33,208 bases of DNA from Erythrobacteraceae bacterium (GTDB lineage Bacteria; Pseudomonadota; Alphaproteobacteria; Sphingomonadales; Sphingomonadaceae). The position numbers and the translations under genes were made by a program. A model generated the notes under the pieces. The model was not told the origin of the DNA. It searched no databases and saw nothing but the letters and a program-made list of their open reading frames with translations. The stretch lies in contig JAIYEK010000314.1 in the NCBI GenBank assembly GCA_027487015.1, positions 1-33,208 of the forward strand, read 5' to 3'. Position 1 is the first letter of the stretch; each line of letters starts with the position of its first letter. Shown here piece after piece: positions 25,883 to 33,208 of the stretch.

Positions 25883-26364
25883 CGGCGGATCTCGGCGCGG
25901 CCGCCGGGGCCATCGCCGCCCTCGAAGAACTTCAGCTCGCCTTCGGGCTCGCCGGTTTCACCGCGGACCACGCGGGCGAAGACCACCGTGCCGACCGGCT
26001 TCTGGGGCGAGCCGCCGCCGGGTCCTGCCACGCCGCTGATCGATACCGCCACGTCGGCTTTCGACCGGTCGAGCGCGCCCTTGGCCATCGCCCATGCGCA
26101 GGCGATCGAGACCGCACCGAAGGTCTCGATGATATCGCGCGAGACGCCGAGCATCTCCATCTTGGCCTCGTTCGAATAGGTCACGAAGCCGCGATCGAGC
26201 ACCGCTGACGAGCCCGCAATCTCGGTGATCGCGCCCGCCACAAGGCCGCCGGTGCAGCTTTCAGCGGTCGCGACCTTGCGGCCCGCGGCCGCGTTCTCGG
26301 CAACCACCCGGGCGGCGAGCGCAGCGATGTCATCGGGGAGGAGCGAAAAGGGCGCGAGCGTCAT
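25843..26364 (-). CDS. pncC: Nicotinamide-nucleotide amidase (CinA C-terminal family)
   Basis: Hydrolyses nicotinamide mononucleotide to nicotinate mononucleotide in NAD recycling. The 173 residues correspond to the stand-alone C-terminal domain of CinA. Ser36 in TAESCTGG is the proposed nucleophile, and Lys68 in TYSNEAKMEMLGV is the partner residue. SISGVAGPGGGSPQKPVGTVVFA is the family core (shown in two parts: SISGVAGPGGG, KPVGTV). ATG 26364 begins the family-like sequence; the longer frame from 26436 is unsupported. The CinA N-terminal part is absent here. The 3' end runs 40 bases into the convergent COQ10-like gene. Confidence 0.92.
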   Translation of the reverse strand: MTLAPFSLLPDDIAALAARVVAENAAAGRKVATAESCTGGLVAGAITEIAGSSAVLDRGFVTYSNEAKMEMLGVSRDIIETFGAVSIACAWAMAKGALDRSKADVAVSISGVAGPGGGSPQKPVGTVVFARVVRGETGEPEGELKFFEGGDGPGGRAEIRRQATLCALELLLP

Positions 26365-26374
26365 GAGGGGCGGC

Positions 26375-26926
26375 CTACTTCTTCTTTGCAGCGGCGCCGC
26401 ACACCGGCGGGTTCTTGAGATCGGCAAGCTCGACAATGAAGGCGATCAGCCCGCCGAGGTTGTCGCTCGGCAGCGGGCTCAGGAGCTCAACGCCGCGTTC
26501 GATCTTGCCGCAGCTGTCGGGCTTGATCTCGCCAGCGATCATCTGTCCGACCAGCGCTTCGACGAAAGGCCGCAGCGCTTCTTCGGGCAGAGCGGAGATG
26601 GTCGCAGCCATGTCGGCGCTCTTTCCGCCCTTGGCCGCGTCTTCGTCCATGAAGGTCTTGAGGAAGCGGAAGGCGCCCGGCCAGGCCTTGTCCTGCCCTT
26701 CGCGGAACGGCGCGATATAGGCGTCGCCTTCGCGTGCCATGAAGCCGTTGGCCGCGAAGCGGTTCCCGCAAGCGGTGCGGGCGGCGTCATAGGCGACGGG
26801 CATGACGTAGACCATCGCGTCGGCAAGGTCGGCAGGCTGGACGCAAGGCTGCTGCTGCGCTTGTGCGGCGGTGGCCGAAGCGAGCGCGGTGAAGGCGAGG
26901 GCGGGGGCGATGATGCGACGGGTCAT
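26375..26926 (-). CDS. Exported four-cysteine hypothetical protein
   Basis: I do not recognise a named family. The 183-residue product has a clear signal peptide (RRIIAPALAFTALASATA) with a probable cleavage at AQA before QQQPC, so the mature protein is periplasmic. It has exactly four cysteines (28, 53, 139, 176), enough for two disulfides, and is mostly helical with a lysine-rich end (AAAKKK). AAGGAG lies 8 bases before the ATG. It sits between ispDF (11 bases upstream) and pncC (10 bases downstream), all on the minus strand, so these three are probably one operon. Neighbours give no clear hint of its role. Confidence 0.82.
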   Translation of the reverse strand: MTRRIIAPALAFTALASATAAQAQQQPCVQPADLADAMVYVMPVAYDAARTACGNRFAANGFMAREGDAYIAPFREGQDKAWPGAFRFLKTFMDEDAAKGGKSADMAATISALPEEALRPFVEALVGQMIAGEIKPDSCGKIERGVELLSPLPSDNLGGLIAFIVELADLKNPPVCGAAAKKK

Positions 26927-26937
26927 GGCAGGTCTCC

Positions 26938-28107
26938 TTAAGCGGCGCGGGTGATGAGGACGATGGCCTGTGCAGCGATACCCTCGCCGCGGCCAGTGAA
27001 GCCGAGTTTCTCGGTGGTGGTGGCCTTGATGCTGACCGCGCCCTCATCGAGGCCCATCAGGCGGGCGACTTCGGTGCGCATCGCGGGGCGGTGGGGGCCG
27101 ATCTTGGGCGCCTCGCAGATCAGCGTGAGATCGACGTTGGCGATGGCATATCCGGCTTGGCGGGCAAGGCCGACGGCATGTTCGAGAAACCGCCCCGAGC
27201 GCGCGCCGCGCCATTGCGGGTCGCTGGGCGGGAAGTGGGTGCCGATATCCCCCTCGCCGACCGCGCCGAGCACCGCGTCGGTGATCGCGTGCAGCGCGAC
27301 GTCGGCGTCGGAGTGGCCCGCGAGACCCTTGTCATGCGGGATCAGCACGCCGCCCAGCCACAGTTCCTCGCCCGCCTCGAGACGATGGACGTCGAAGCCC
27401 TGGCCGATGCGGAAGGCGGGGGCTTGGGTCTGGTCCATGAGGTCCTCGGCAAAGGTGATCTTCTTGAGGCGCTCGTCACCGTCGACCAGCGCCACCGCGC
27501 CGCCCGCCGCCATCAGCACCTGCGCATCGTCGCCCGCGTCGGGGGCGCCCTGCCAGTCGCGGTGGGCGGCGAGGATGTCGGCGTAGCGGAAGGCCTGCGG
27601 GGTCTGGACGCGGCGCAGGCTCTCGCGCTGCGCTGCGCCGGTCATCACTGCGCCTTCACCCGCCACCGCGAGGCTATCGACTACGCGGAGGACGGGGATG
27701 GCACCGGGGTGCTCCTCAAGCGCCGCCAGCAGCCGAGCGATCACGTCGACCGGCAGGTCGGGGCGGGCGGCATCGTGGATCAGCACGCGAGCGGGCGCCT
27801 CATCGGCCAACGCTTCGAGCCCCGCGCGCACCGACTCCTGCCGCGTCGCGCCGCCATGGACGAAGCGCACGCTGTCCACCCCCGCCAGCGCTGCTCTTGC
27901 GTCAGCTTCGGTGTCGGGGCTTACCACCGCTATGATCATATCCGCACCCGCGAGTGCGAGTGTGTCGATAGACCAGCGGAGTATGGGTTTCCCGCGTAAT
28001 ATCCTGAATTGTTTTGGTATTTCCCCTCCAACGCGCAATCCTTTGCCGGCCGCGACCACGATCGCGGAAAAGGGGGGGAGGGGGGAGGAACCGGCCATCG
28101 GTGCCAT
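26938..28107 (-). CDS. ispDF: Bifunctional IspD/IspF enzyme
   Basis: Fused MEP-pathway enzyme (389 residues). Residues about 12-228 are IspD (4-diphosphocytidyl-2-C-methyl-D-erythritol synthase): [18 protein letters not shown] and [10 protein letters not shown] are its CTP-site motifs. Residues about 232-389 are IspF (2-C-methyl-D-erythritol 2,4-cyclodiphosphate synthase), with zinc ligands Asp239, His241 and His273, plus [14 protein letters not shown] and [13 protein letters not shown]. The fused form is common in alphaproteobacteria and feeds ubiquinone, carotenoid and undecaprenyl synthesis. ATG 28107 is used; ATG 28098 would also give a full enzyme. It is divergent from dusB across 69 bp and heads the three-gene minus-strand operon. 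Confidence 0.96.
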   Translation of the reverse strand: MAPMAGSSPLPPFSAIVVAAGKGLRVGGEIPKQFRILRGKPILRWSIDTLALAGADMIIAVVSPDTEADARAALAGVDSVRFVHGGATRQESVRAGLEALADEAPARVLIHDAARPDLPVDVIARLLAALEEHPGAIPVLRVVDSLAVAGEGAVMTGAAQRESLRRVQTPQAFRYADILAAHRDWQGAPDAGDDAQVLMAAGGAVALVDGDERLKKITFAEDLMDQTQAPAFRIGQGFDVHRLEAGEELWLGGVLIPHDKGLAGHSDADVALHAITDAVLGAVGEGDIGTHFPPSDPQWRGARSGRFLEHAVGLARQAGYAIANVDLTLICEAPKIGPHRPAMRTEVARLMGLDEGAVSIKATTTEKLGFTGRGEGIAAQAIVLITRAA

Positions 28108-28176
28108 CGCTTAGGCACTGGACGGGCTTTCGGCAATCCACTATGCGCTGCCCATATTTTAGGCATTGCCCCCGAC

Positions 28177-29193
28177 ATGACCACGCTCCCCCCTCCACCG
28201 GCAATGAAGCCGATTGCCATCGGCCCGGTCACGGTCGCCGAGCCGGTCGTGCTCGCGCCGATGACCGGTGTCACCGACATGCCGTTCCGCACGCTGGTGC
28301 GCCGCTATGGCTCGGGCCTCAACGTCACCGAGATGGTGGCGAGCGAGGCGGCGATCCGCGAGACGCGCGTCAGCACGCAGAAGACCGCGTGGGACCGGAT
28401 CGAGGAGCCGGTCTCGATGCAGCTGGTCGGCTGCGATCCTGCCTCCATGGCCGAGGCCGCGAAGATCCAGGAAGGCAACGGCGCGGCGATTATCGACATC
28501 AATTTCGGCTGCCCGGTGCGCAAGGTCGTCGGCCAGTTTGCGGGCTCGGCGCTGATGCGCGAGGTGCCGCTCGCGGTCCGGCTGATGGAGGCTACCGTCA
28601 AGGCAGTGAAGGTCCCCGTGACCGTCAAGATGCGCATGGGCTGGGATCACCAGAGCCTCAACGCGCCCGAGCTTTCGCGCATCGCTGAGGATTTGGGCGT
28701 CCAGATGATCACCGTCCACGGTCGGACGCGCAACCAGATGTACAAGGGGAGCGCCGACTGGGCCTTCATCCGCAAGGTCAAGGAAGCGGTCAGCATCCCC
28801 GTCATCGTCAACGGCGATATCTGCACCATCGAGGACGCGTCGAAGGCGCTCGAACAATCGGGAGCAGATGGCCTGATGATCGGGCGCGGCGCCTATGGCA
28901 AGCCATGGCTGCTCGGCCAGGTCATGCACTGGTGGCGCACCGGCGAGGCGCGCGCGACGCCCGGGATCGACGAGCAATATGCGGTGGTCGTGGAACACTA
29001 TAACCGGATGCTCGATCACTACGGGCGCGATACCGGGGTGAAGATGGCGAGGAAGCACCTCGGGTGGTACACCAAGGGGCTGCATGGTTCGGCCGAGTTC
29101 CGCAATCAGGTCAATTTCATCGACAGCGCCGATCAGGTGCTTGGCGAGATCGAGCGCTTCTACACCCCCTTCCTGATGCAGCAGGCTGCCTGA
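28177..29193 (+). CDS. dusB: tRNA-dihydrouridine synthase (DusB/NifR3)
   Basis: FMN enzyme that reduces uridine to dihydrouridine in tRNA. The 338 residues form a TIM barrel with [13 protein letters not shown] near the start, the catalytic acid Cys112 in [23 protein letters not shown] and [11 protein letters not shown], followed by a C-terminal helical domain. In alphaproteobacteria it is often called nifR3 and is the first gene of the nifR3-ntrB-ntrC operon, as here. ATG 28177 is preferred; ATG 28204 is possible, and neither has a strong ribosome site. The ntrB start lies 2 bases after the stop. Confidence 0.95.
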   Translation: MTTLPPPPAMKPIAIGPVTVAEPVVLAPMTGVTDMPFRTLVRRYGSGLNVTEMVASEAAIRETRVSTQKTAWDRIEEPVSMQLVGCDPASMAEAAKIQEGNGAAIIDINFGCPVRKVVGQFAGSALMREVPLAVRLMEATVKAVKVPVTVKMRMGWDHQSLNAPELSRIAEDLGVQMITVHGRTRNQMYKGSADWAFIRKVKEAVSIPVIVNGDICTIEDASKALEQSGADGLMIGRGAYGKPWLLGQVMHWWRTGEARATPGIDEQYAVVVEHYNRMLDHYGRDTGVKMARKHLGWYTKGLHGSAEFRNQVNFIDSADQVLGEIERFYTPFLMQQAA

Positions 29194-29195
29194 GC

Positions 29196-30296
29196 GTGGC
29201 GAGCATTCCGGCTGAACCGCAAGGCGCGCCCCGCCCCGATGCCCGCGCGCAGCTGTCCGGCCTGATCTTCGCGGTGGTTCTGATCGATGGCGAAGGGGTC
29301 ATCGCCGAGGTCAATCACGCCGCCGAGGACCTGCTCGGCACCAGTGCGGTGCGGCTTGTCGGCACGCGGCTCGCCGATCGCATCGGTCCGCTCGATCCCC
29401 GGGTCGAAGCGCGGCTTACCGCGAGTGACGAGGCGCTGGTCGCGCGCGATCTGGCGATCCGGGTGGCTACGCAGGAAGTGCGCATCAACCTCACCGCCTC
29501 GCCGCTTGGCGGCTTTCCGGGCTGGCGGGTGGTGACGCTCTCGCAGATCGGCCACGATGATGCGGCAAATCCGGCAAACGGTGATGCAATGCTCGGCGCG
29601 CCCGCGGTGCTCGCGCACGAGATCAAGAACCCGCTCGCCGCGATCCGTGGGGCAGGGCAGCTTGCGGCGCGCAAGCTGCCGCATGCCGACAAGAAGCTCG
29701 CCAAGATGATCACCGACGAGGTCGACCGCATCGCCCGCCTGATCGACCGGATGCAGCAGCTCGGCAGCACCCGCACCGCCTCGGTCGATCCCTGCAACCC
29801 GCATGAGGCGATCCGCGCTGCGGTTGCCACGATGCGCGCCGCCGGGAGCACGCTGGGCGAAGTCGAGATCCGCGAGGAATTCGATCCCTCGCTCCCCCCG
29901 GTCCTCGCCAACCGCGATGCGCTCGAACAGGTGCTGATCAACCTCGTTTCCAATGCGCGCGACGCGGCGCTGGCGGCAGGCGGCAAGCAGGGCCTGATCA
30001 TCGTCCAGACCCGCTTCGTCAGCGGCCTTGCCTTCAGCGCGATCCGCAATGGCCGTGCGGTGCCGCTGCCGATCGAGATCACTGTCTCGGACAATGGCCG
30101 CGGGATCGACCCCAGCTTGCGCGACCATGTGTTCGAGCCCTTCGTCTCCTCTAAGCCTTCGGGGCAGGGGCTGGGCCTCTCGCTGGTCCGCAAGCTGGTG
30201 CGCGACATGAACGGCAATGTCAGCCACGACCGCGACACACGCGCCGGGCTCACCAATTTCCGCCTGCATCTGCCGCAGGCCCCGGACGCCGCCTGA
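29196..30296 (+). CDS. ntrB: Nitrogen regulation sensor histidine kinase NtrB
   Basis: Cytosolic kinase/phosphatase of the NtrB-NtrC pair, normally controlled by PII. The 366 residues have a PAS domain (about 22-115), the dimerisation helix with His141 in LAHEIKNPLAAIRG, and the ATPase domain with NLVSNARDAAL (N box), VSDNGRGIDPS (G1) and SGQGLGLSLVRK (G2). No transmembrane helix is seen, as expected for NtrB. The start is GTG 29196, 2 bases after dusB; the frame runs further upstream but overlaps dusB. The stop shares a base with the ntrC start (TGATG). Confidence 0.95.
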   Translation: MASIPAEPQGAPRPDARAQLSGLIFAVVLIDGEGVIAEVNHAAEDLLGTSAVRLVGTRLADRIGPLDPRVEARLTASDEALVARDLAIRVATQEVRINLTASPLGGFPGWRVVTLSQIGHDDAANPANGDAMLGAPAVLAHEIKNPLAAIRGAGQLAARKLPHADKKLAKMITDEVDRIARLIDRMQQLGSTRTASVDPCNPHEAIRAAVATMRAAGSTLGEVEIREEFDPSLPPVLANRDALEQVLINLVSNARDAALAAGGKQGLIIVQTRFVSGLAFSAIRNGRAVPLPIEITVSDNGRGIDPSLRDHVFEPFVSSKPSGQGLGLSLVRKLVRDMNGNVSHDRDTRAGLTNFRLHLPQAPDAA

Positions 30297-31735
30297 TGCC
30301 AAACGCGCACGATCCGATCCTGCTGGTCGAGGACGACATCGCGATCGCCACGGTGATCATAGCCGCGCTTGAGGACGAGGGCTTCGCCATCGCCCATTGC
30401 ACCGGCATCGCCGCGCGCGACAAGCTGCTCAGCGCCCGGCGATTCGCGGTGATGCTGACCGACGTGATCCTTGAAGATGGCGATGGCCTCGCGAGCCTGT
30501 CGGCGGTGCGCGAGCGCGCGCCCGAAATGCCGGTGATCGTGCTCTCGGCGCAGAACACGCTCGATACCGCGGTGCGCGCGAGCGAGAGCGACGCCTTCGA
30601 ATATTTCCCTAAGCCCTTCGACCTTGACGAGCTAGTCCATGCCGTCCGGCAGGCGGCGGGCGCACGCTCGCCCTCGGCCGATGACACCAGCGTGGCGATC
30701 CCGGGCGAGGGCGAGAAGATGCCGCTCGTCGGCCGCAGCCCAGCGATGCAGGGCGTCTACCGGATGATCACGCGGGTGCTGCGCAATGATCTGACCGTGC
30801 TGGTGACCGGCGAAAGCGGCACCGGCAAGGAGCTCGTGGCCGAGGCGATCCACGAGCTCGGCAACCGCCGCACCGGGCCTTTCGTCGCGGTCAACACCGC
30901 CGCGATCCCCGCCGACCTCGTCGAAAGCGAACTGTTCGGCCACGAAAAGGGCGCCTTCACCGGTGCCATCGCGCAGGCGATCGGCAAATTCGAACAGGCC
31001 AATGGCGGCACGCTGTTCCTCGACGAGATAGGCGACATGCCCGCCGAGGCACAGACCCGGCTGCTGCGCGCGCTGCAATCGGGGCGCATCCGGCGCGTCG
31101 GCGGGCGGCAGGAGATCGCGGTCAATGTCCGCATCATCGCCGCCACCAACCGCGATCTCACCCCTATGATTGCCGCGGGCACCTTCCGCGAGGACCTGTT
31201 CTACCGGCTCAATGTGGTGCCGATCGTGCTGCCTCCCTTGCGCGAGCGGCGCGAGGACATTGCCGCGCTCGCCCAGCACTTTCTGGTGCTCGCCGCGGAA
31301 GACGGACTGCCGCGCCGCGTCCTGACGCAAGAGGCAATCGAGCGGCTCGAGGCGCGCAATTGGCGCGGCAATGTGCGCGAGCTGCGCAATGTCGTCTATC
31401 GCCTTGCGCTGATGGCGCGCGAGGAGCGGATCGATTCCGACGCGGTCACGGATATCATCGGCCCCGAGATTTCGCCCGCCAGCGTGCCGCAGGATACCGG
31501 GCAGGGCGGGTTCGGTGCAGCGCTCGCCGGATGGCTGACGGCCGAGAGCCCGCCGCCGGGCGCGGTCTATCACCGGGCGCTGGCCGCCTTCGAAAAGCCG
31601 CTGATTGAGTATGCGCTGGGCCGCACCGGAGGCAACCAACTGCGTGCCGCGCAGCTGCTCGGCATCAACCGCAACACTCTGCGCAAGCGGATCGGTGAGC
31701 TGGGGCTCGAGCCTGAGCGCTTCTCGCCCTCCTGA
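30296..31735 (+). CDS. ntrC: Nitrogen regulation response regulator NtrC
   Basis: Sigma-54 activator of nitrogen-assimilation genes (479 residues). The receiver domain (about 7-120) has Asp13/Asp14, phospho-acceptor Asp56 and Lys106. The AAA+ domain has Walker A GESGTGKE (172-179), the sigma-54 contact loop GAFTGA (219-224) and Walker B LFLDEIG (240-246). The C-terminal Fis-type helix-turn-helix is [20 protein letters not shown]. All parts look functional. It overlaps ntrB by one base. The spacing to ntrY is 94 bp. Confidence 0.97.
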   Translation: MPNAHDPILLVEDDIAIATVIIAALEDEGFAIAHCTGIAARDKLLSARRFAVMLTDVILEDGDGLASLSAVRERAPEMPVIVLSAQNTLDTAVRASESDAFEYFPKPFDLDELVHAVRQAAGARSPSADDTSVAIPGEGEKMPLVGRSPAMQGVYRMITRVLRNDLTVLVTGESGTGKELVAEAIHELGNRRTGPFVAVNTAAIPADLVESELFGHEKGAFTGAIAQAIGKFEQANGGTLFLDEIGDMPAEAQTRLLRALQSGRIRRVGGRQEIAVNVRIIAATNRDLTPMIAAGTFREDLFYRLNVVPIVLPPLRERREDIAALAQHFLVLAAEDGLPRRVLTQEAIERLEARNWRGNVRELRNVVYRLALMAREERIDSDAVTDIIGPEISPASVPQDTGQGGFGAALAGWLTAESPPPGAVYHRALAAFEKPLIEYALGRTGGNQLRAAQLLGINRNTLRKRIGELGLEPERFSPS

Positions 31736-31829
31736 TCGGCGCGCTTGAGGCACGAAATATCGCACAACCGCGGCTTTCCGCGCGTTGCGCCTTGCAAATC
31801 TGCCACACCATTGTTGTAAAGCAGCAACG

Positions 31830-33208
31830 ATGGCGGAAACCTCACCCCGAACAACGCGCCCCGCTCTGCGCCAGCCCCCGCGCTGGTGGCGGAGGGCCAT
31901 GCTCGCAGCGCGGCGGGCCAATGTCTTCGCCTGGCTCGAGGGGGCTGCGATCATCGCGCTGGGAGCCGCGATTGTCGCCACTTGGTCGACCTACGGACGC
32001 TCGGGCGCGGCTGACGATCTGCTGCCGACCATGCAGTCTTCGGTGCTGCTGATGGCAACGCTGGTGCCGGCGATGGCGCTGCTGGTGCTGATCGGCCGCC
32101 GCCTCGCGCTGCGCCGCGCGGCGGGGAGCACCGCGCGGCTGCACGTGCGGCTCGTGTTCTTCTTCTCGATGGTCGCCGCGCTGCCGACATTGCTGGTGGC
32201 AGGGTTCGCCGCCTTCCTGTTCCAGACCGGGGTCGACTTCTGGTTCTCCGACGAATCGCGCGGGCTGATGGAGAACGCCAACGCGCTCGCGCAGAATTAC
32301 TACGACGCCAACCAGCGTGACGTCGAACAGAACTCCGTCACCATGGCGACCGACATGCGCGACACGCTGGCGCGGGTGCCGATCACCGATCCCGACTTCC
32401 CCGATTTCTATGCCTATCAGGCCCAGGCCCGCGAGATTTCCGAGAGCGCGATCCTCCAGCGGATGAAGGACGGATCCTTCCGCACGGCGGCCGCGCTCAA
32501 CCTGACGCAGGCGGGCAGCCCGCTCGCCTTCAGCCGCGCCGCGCTCCCCCGATTGGATCGCGGCGAGCTGGCGGTGGTGGTCGGCAGCCCCGAGCGGATC
32601 GAGGCACTGGTCCCGATCGACGCGCAGACCGGCGTCTACCTCTACAATGCGCGCACCACCGAGGAGACGATGTTCAACTCGTGGTCCAAGGCGCAGTCGA
32701 TTGTCACCGCCTATGACCGGCTGACCGGAAGCGCGCGCGCGCTCCAGCTGCGCTTCAACATCGCGCTGGTCGCGGTGAGCCTGCTGCTGGTGGGCCTAGC
32801 GATCTGGTTCGCGCTGCGCTTTGCCGACCGGCAGGTCGAGCCGCTCACCAACCTCGTCGGCGCGGCGCGCAAGGTGGGGCAGGGGAACTTCGCGCTCCGG
32901 CTCGAGGGGCGCACCGGGGCGGACGAGATCGGACTGCTCAACCGCGCCTTCAACCGCATGACCGCGCAGCTCGAAAAGCAGACGCAGGCCCTCGTCAGCG
33001 CCAACCGCCAGATCGACGACCGCCGCGCCTTTACCGAAGCCGTGCTTGAATCCGTCACCGCCGGCGTCGTCTCGGTCGATGCCGCCGCGCGGGTGACGCT
33101 GATGAACTCCTCGGCGCAGGCCATGCTCGCGCATGACGGACTGCCCGAGGATCTACTCGGCCAATCGCTCGACACGCTCGCTCCCGAACTCGCCCGCGTC
33201 GTGGCCGA
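31830..33208 (+). CDS. ntrY: NtrY-type sensor histidine kinase (5' part, cut by window end)
   Basis: Membrane sensor of the NtrY-NtrX pair, tied to nitrogen and redox control in alphaproteobacteria. The visible 459 codons run past the window end with no stop. Three transmembrane helices lie at about residues 36-56, 68-88 and 103-126. A periplasmic sensor region of about 180 residues follows (starting FQTGVDFWFSDESR), then a fourth helix near 308-330, a HAMP domain (about 335-385, EPLTNLVGAARKVGQGNF) and the start of a PAS domain (AVLESVTAGVVSVDAA). The kinase core and ntrX would lie beyond. ATG 31830 lacks a clear ribosome site; ATG 31899 is an alternative. The frame is open but partial, and no sign of damage is visible. 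Confidence 0.93.
   Translation, partial: MAETSPRTTRPALRQPPRWWRRAMLAARRANVFAWLEGAAIIALGAAIVATWSTYGRSGAADDLLPTMQSSVLLMATLVPAMALLVLIGRRLALRRAAGSTARLHVRLVFFFSMVAALPTLLVAGFAAFLFQTGVDFWFSDESRGLMENANALAQNYYDANQRDVEQNSVTMATDMRDTLARVPITDPDFPDFYAYQAQAREISESAILQRMKDGSFRTAAALNLTQAGSPLAFSRAALPRLDRGELAVVVGSPERIEALVPIDAQTGVYLYNARTTEETMFNSWSKAQSIVTAYDRLTGSARALQLRFNIALVAVSLLLVGLAIWFALRFADRQVEPLTNLVGAARKVGQGNFALRLEGRTGADEIGLLNRAFNRMTAQLEKQTQALVSANRQIDDRRAFTEAVLESVTAGVVSVDAAARVTLMNSSAQAMLAHDGLPEDLLGQSLDTLAPELARVVA

Overview
This GC-rich window reads as ordinary chromosome from an alphaproteobacterium of the Sphingomonadales, most like the Erythrobacter/Porphyrobacter/Altererythrobacter group. The clues are the gene set and order: pyruvate dehydrogenase E1-beta with a fused lipoyl domain, a fused IspDF, dusB-ntrB-ntrC-ntrY, TrmFO, and ftsB next to pdhA. 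No insertion sequence, phage, integrase or CRISPR array is visible.

Layout. 1-3070 (+): tpiA, secG and pyrG. 3071-3564: a 494-bp gap between convergent genes that holds five consecutive hairpins and ends in a strong terminator. 3565-4047 (-): an Hsp20 chaperone whose leader looks like a ROSE RNA thermometer behind an RpoH-like promoter. 4195-5750 (+): a tight glutaredoxin / nitrilase-family amidase / DUF1178 operon, followed by tRNA-Arg(CCT). 5861-7986 (-): a haloalkane dehalogenase coupled to an MFS transporter, divergent from an acyl-CoA dehydrogenase (8133-9302, +). 9433-12316 (+): ftsB, pdhA and pdhB. 12345-15588 (-): three overlapping genes for Tad-type surface proteins (one VWA/TadG-like, two TadE-like pseudopilins). 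15800-16971 (+): a phytoene-synthase-fold protein and an anchored EF-hand protein. 16976-18364 (-) trmFO; 18433-19098 (+) YhhN-type lysoplasmalogenase; 19135-21960 (-) gyrA. 22230-23585 (+): an exported helical-repeat protein; 23660-24370 (-): a NYN-LOTUS protein. 24453-25882 (+): lipA and a COQ10/RatA-like gene. 25843-28107 (-): pncC, an exported four-cysteine protein and ispDF. 28177-33208 (+): dusB, ntrB, ntrC and the 5' part of ntrY, cut by the window end.

How it fits together. Much of the window resembles one conserved alphaproteobacterial gene string (tpiA-secG-pyrG ... ftsB-pdhA-pdhB ... lipA-coq10-pncC-ispDF-dusB-ntrBC-ntrY) broken by two blocks of unrelated genes. LipA makes the lipoyl group that the PdhB lipoyl domain carries. 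NtrB/NtrC and NtrY handle nitrogen and redox signalling behind dusB. The inserted blocks carry stress (hsp20, grxC), detoxification (dehalogenase, MFS, acyl-CoA dehydrogenase) and surface genes (Tad).

The best leads are the ROSE-like element, the structured intergenic RNA candidate, the isolated Tad trio with calcium-loop-like motifs, and the class I haloalkane dehalogenase coupled to an exporter. I do not see a clearly new multi-gene defence or biosynthetic system.
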